In this document: positions 61,412 to 64,000 of the stretch, piece by piece
Layout: the number at the start of each line of letters is the position of its first letter
Position numbering within the stretch: the first letter of the stretch is position 1
NCBI GenBank assembly: GCA_002300355.1
Contig: NSGV01000001.1
Span: 3,038,001 to 3,102,000 of the forward strand
DNA length: 64,000 nucleotides
Reading direction: 5' to 3'
Origin: Streptomyces sp. TLI_235
GTDB lineage: Bacteria > Actinomycetota > Actinomycetes > Streptomycetales > Streptomycetaceae
The notes under the pieces: generated by a model
Told to the model about the DNA's origin: nothing
The model's input: the letters and a program-made list of their open reading frames with translations, nothing else
The model's database searches: none
Position numbers and translations under genes: made by a program

Positions 61412-63958
61412 TCAGAGCGTCAGTTCGAACCAGACGATCTTGCCGTTGGGGGTGCGCCGGCTGCCCCAGCGCTCGGCGAGCAGGCTGACCAGCTGCAGGC
61501 CGCGGCCGCCCTCGTCGGTCTCCTGGGCGCGCCGCTGCCGGGGCTGCGCGTAGCCGTCGTCCCAGACCTCGCAGAGGACCGTGCGATCGCGCATCAGGCG
61601 CAGCCGGATCTCGCCCCGGCCGTGCCGGAGCGCGTTGGTGACCAGCTCGCTGACCAGCAGCTCGGTGGTGTCGACCAACTCGTCCAGGCCGCGGTTGATC
61701 AGCCAGTCGCAGGACCGCTCGCGGGCCTTGCCGACCGAGGTGGGCTCGGCGGGCAGCTTCCAGTCGCCGACCGATTCGGCCGGCAGCGCCTGGACCTTGG
61801 CCATCAGCAGGGCGATGTCGTCCTCGCCGTGGTGCGGGATGAGTTCGTCCAGCACCTCGTCGCAGAGCTGCTCCAGGTGCTGGGAGCCGTGGGTGAGCGC
61901 GGCCCGGAACGCCCGCAGGCCCTCGTCCAGCTGGTGCTTGCGGGACTCCACCAGGCCGTCGGTGTAGAGGCCGAGCACCGCGCCGTCCGGCAGGGTGAGG
62001 GTGACCTCCTCGAAGGGCTCGCCGCCGACGCCGAGCGGCAGGCCGGGCGGGACGTCGAGCATCCGGGCCGGCTCGCCGGGGCTGAGCAGCGCGGGCGGCA
62101 GGTGGCCGGCGCTGGCGAAGGTGCAGCGCTGGGTGACGGCGTCGTACACGGCGTAGACGCAGGTCGCGAGGTAGACCTCGGAGCCGCCCTCGCCGAACGG
62201 GCCGCCCGAGGGGTCGTCGGCGCCGAGGCCGCGGGCGATCTCGTCGAGGGCGCCGAGCACCTCGGCCGGGTCGAGGTCGAGCATCGCGAGGGTGCGGACG
62301 GCGGTGCGCAGCTGGCCCATCGCCACGGCGGCGCGCAGGCCGCGGCCCATGACGTCGCCGATGACCAGGGCGGTGCGGCTGCCGGGCAGCGGGATGACGT
62401 CGAACCAGTCGCCGCCGACCTCGGTGTTGTTGTTGCTGGGCAGGTAGCGGCGGGCGATCTCCAGTCCGGTGGCCGCCGGGTTGCCCGGGGGCAGCAGGCT
62501 GCGCTGGAGGATCAGGGCGCGCTCGTGCTCCCTGCGGTAGAGCCGGGCGTTGTCGACGCAGACCGCGGCGCGGGAGACCAGCTCCTCGGCGATGGCGACG
62601 TCTCTCGCGTCGAAGGGCTCGGAGCCGATCGCCCGGGACAGCTGGACGAGGCCGAGCACCTGGTCGCGGGCGACCAGCGGGACGACCAGGGTGGAGCGCA
62701 GCAGCGGGTCGGGCCCGGGTTGCGGGACGACGCTGCGGCCGGTGCGCAGTGCGCGGGCGTGCGGGGAGCGCGGCGGGTAGCAGAGGGTGCCGCCGGCCTC
62801 GGCGACCGGGACGGCGCCGATGCCCTCGCCGAGGACGGAGGAGGCGCCGCCGACGACGCTGGAGACGGCGACCCGGCGCAGTTCGCCGGAGCCGTCGATC
62901 AGGCCGGGGCCGGCGGCCAGCGGGCCGGAGTCGCCGGAGAGCAGCGCGGTGTAGAGGTCGACGGTGGCGACGTCGCAGAACTGCGGGACGATCACGTCCA
63001 GGAGTTCCTTGGCGGTGGTCTCCAGGTCGAGGGTGGAGCCGATGTGGGTGCTGGCCTCGTTGAGCAGGGCGAGGCTGCGGCGGACGCCGGCGGCCTCACG
63101 TTCGGCGACGTGCCGGCTGGTGACGTCCTGCACCTGGCCGGCCACGCCCATGGGGACGCCACCGGGGCCGTTGAGCCGGAACAGGGCGGCGGACCAGCGG
63201 CGGCGGCCGTCGCGGGTGCCGGCGGCGGGGACGCCGCCGCTGAAGCGCAGGTCGAGGATCGGCTCGCCGCCCTCCAGCACCTTGCGCAGGGCGACGAGCA
63301 GCCGCTCGGCCTCGCCGGGGGCGAAGAGTTCGGTGGGTGCGAGGCCGGGGAGTTCCTCGGCGGCGCGGCCGACGCAGGCGGCGAAGGCCCGGTTGACGCG
63401 CTGCAGCCGCAGGTCGGGGCCGAAGAGGAAGAAGCCGGTGGGGGTCTGGCCGAAGACCGCCTCGGTGGCGGCGAGTCCGGCCTCGACGCCGCGCAGCCGG
63501 CCGACGTCGACGGCGAGACAGGTGGCGCCGGCGGCGGGGCCGCCGTCGACGGGCATCAGGTAGAGCTCGGCGAGGCCCTCGCTGCCGGTGGCGGTGTCCC
63601 GGTAGGGGGTGGTGCCGGCCCACTCCTCGCCGGCGAGGACGCGCTCCAGGCGGGCCCGGCCGCGCTGCCAGTGCTCGCGCGGGACGAGGGTGGTGATGGG
63701 GTCGGAGCCCAGGGCGTCGGCCGTGGGTACGCCGAAGAACTCGGCGGCCCGGCCGCTCCAGTGGCTGATCCGGCCGTCGGGGCCGATCGCGAAGGTGGCG
63801 ACCCGTAGGTAGCCGTAGATCGACCCTGGTTCGCCGTGCCCCCGACCTGCGGCGTCGCCGCGCGGGGCGACGTCCTCGTCGTCGGGTGCGCCGGGCTGTC
63901 CGGGCACGGCGGCATGACCGCTGCTGCTCGGCGCCTGCGGCGCCGGAATGCTGTTCAA
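61412..63958 (-). CDS. PAS-PAS-GAF-PP2C (SpoIIE)-HATPase regulator
   Basis: 848 aa, soluble. Two PAS domains (about 48-160 and 165-290), a GAF domain (about 310-475), a SpoIIE/PP2C phosphatase (about 515-725; VGGDWFDVIPLPGSRTALVIGDVMGRGLRAAVAMGQLR, YTDGLVESR, EDDIALL), and an anti-sigma-like HATPase_c (about 735-848; TTELLVSELVTNALRHG, DEGGRGLQLVSLLAERWG). It therefore combines an RsbU-type phosphatase with an RsbW-type kinase, acting on anti-sigma-antagonist proteins in partner-switching control of alternative sigma factors. Start TTG at 63958 with GGAGGGG eight bases upstream; the promoter lies outside the window. Confidence 0.93.
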   Translation of the reverse strand: MNSIPAPQAPSSSGHAAVPGQPGAPDDEDVAPRGDAAGRGHGEPGSIYGYLRVATFAIGPDGRISHWSGRAAEFFGVPTADALGSDPITTLVPREHWQRGRARLERVLAGEEWAGTTPYRDTATGSEGLAELYLMPVDGGPAAGATCLAVDVGRLRGVEAGLAATEAVFGQTPTGFFLFGPDLRLQRVNRAFAACVGRAAEELPGLAPTELFAPGEAERLLVALRKVLEGGEPILDLRFSGGVPAAGTRDGRRRWSAALFRLNGPGGVPMGVAGQVQDVTSRHVAEREAAGVRRSLALLNEASTHIGSTLDLETTAKELLDVIVPQFCDVATVDLYTALLSGDSGPLAAGPGLIDGSGELRRVAVSSVVGGASSVLGEGIGAVPVAEAGGTLCYPPRSPHARALRTGRSVVPQPGPDPLLRSTLVVPLVARDQVLGLVQLSRAIGSEPFDARDVAIAEELVSRAAVCVDNARLYRREHERALILQRSLLPPGNPAATGLEIARRYLPSNNNTEVGGDWFDVIPLPGSRTALVIGDVMGRGLRAAVAMGQLRTAVRTLAMLDLDPAEVLGALDEIARGLGADDPSGGPFGEGGSEVYLATCVYAVYDAVTQRCTFASAGHLPPALLSPGEPARMLDVPPGLPLGVGGEPFEEVTLTLPDGAVLGLYTDGLVESRKHQLDEGLRAFRAALTHGSQHLEQLCDEVLDELIPHHGEDDIALLMAKVQALPAESVGDWKLPAEPTSVGKARERSCDWLINRGLDELVDTTELLVSELVTNALRHGRGEIRLRLMRDRTVLCEVWDDGYAQPRQRRAQETDEGGRGLQLVSLLAERWGSRRTPNGKIVWFELTL

Positions 63959-64000
63959 CGGACCGACCCCTCCAACCAGTGCCCATCCGGATGTCGAGAA

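Overview
The window is very GC-rich, uses GTG and TTG starts freely, and is packed with actinobacterial signature genes: mshB (mycothiol), a DUF3117 mini-gene, an ECF sigma factor with a ZAS-type anti-sigma, folP2, LOG, fdxA-dapC and several leaderless-looking promoters. Together with a region resembling the Streptomyces bldK neighbourhood, this points to a Streptomycetaceae chromosome (Streptomyces or Kitasatospora). Gene order is largely the reverse of a block I recall from Mycobacterium tuberculosis (typA, lpqW, mshB, fdxC-dapC, dapE, LOG, folP2, tag, DUF3117, methyltransferase, sigE, rseA, tatB, mrp, MgtE-N protein, corA). It reads as conserved core chromosome. I see no phage, IS element, CRISPR array, rRNA or tRNA.

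Layout. 1-5.3 kb: 3' end of an RNA helicase, an alpha/beta hydrolase, a 48-aa protein, a zinc-ribbon protein, a PHP phosphoesterase and a MarC membrane protein. 5.3-12.6 kb: a SUFU-domain protein, corA behind a long leader with a short ORF, an EamA exporter, a soluble MgtE-N/CBS protein translationally coupled to a DUF1003 membrane protein, and mrp. 12.6-17.2 kb: a hypothetical gene, tatB, the anti-sigma/ECF sigma pair with a textbook ECF promoter, a divergent O-methyltransferase and DUF3117. 17.4-26.1 kb: enoyl-CoA hydratase, tag, a DivIVA-like membrane protein, folP2, LOG, dapE, two exported or membrane-anchored proteins, and fdxA-dapC. 26.2-36 kb: a GNAT protein, a transglutaminase-like protein, a four-gene ABC-2 transporter/DesKR-type operon, an S9 peptidase, a small membrane protein and mshB with its membrane partner. 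36.2-38.6 kb: a proline-rich cell-wall protein broken by an apparent one-base deletion.

39-57 kb holds three complete oligopeptide importers. The first, on the plus strand, is an oppBCDA operon whose two ATPases are fused. The other two, on the minus strand, are tandem paralogous operons (lipoprotein, two permeases, two ATPases) whose ATPase genes share stretches of identical DNA, while the binding proteins have diverged but keep a shared set of cysteines. Both have a strong hairpin just after the binding-protein gene. 57-64 kb: typA, an LpqW-like lipoprotein related to the OppA of the first operon, and most of a PAS-GAF-PP2C-ATPase regulator.

Common themes are magnesium handling (CorA, MgtE-N/CBS with DUF1003), envelope stress and export (ECF sigma, anti-sigma, TatB), diaminopimelate synthesis (DapE, DapC), mycothiol, and uptake of peptides that may serve as nutrients or developmental signals. 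Convergent gene pairs are mostly separated by perfect hairpins, given as terminators.
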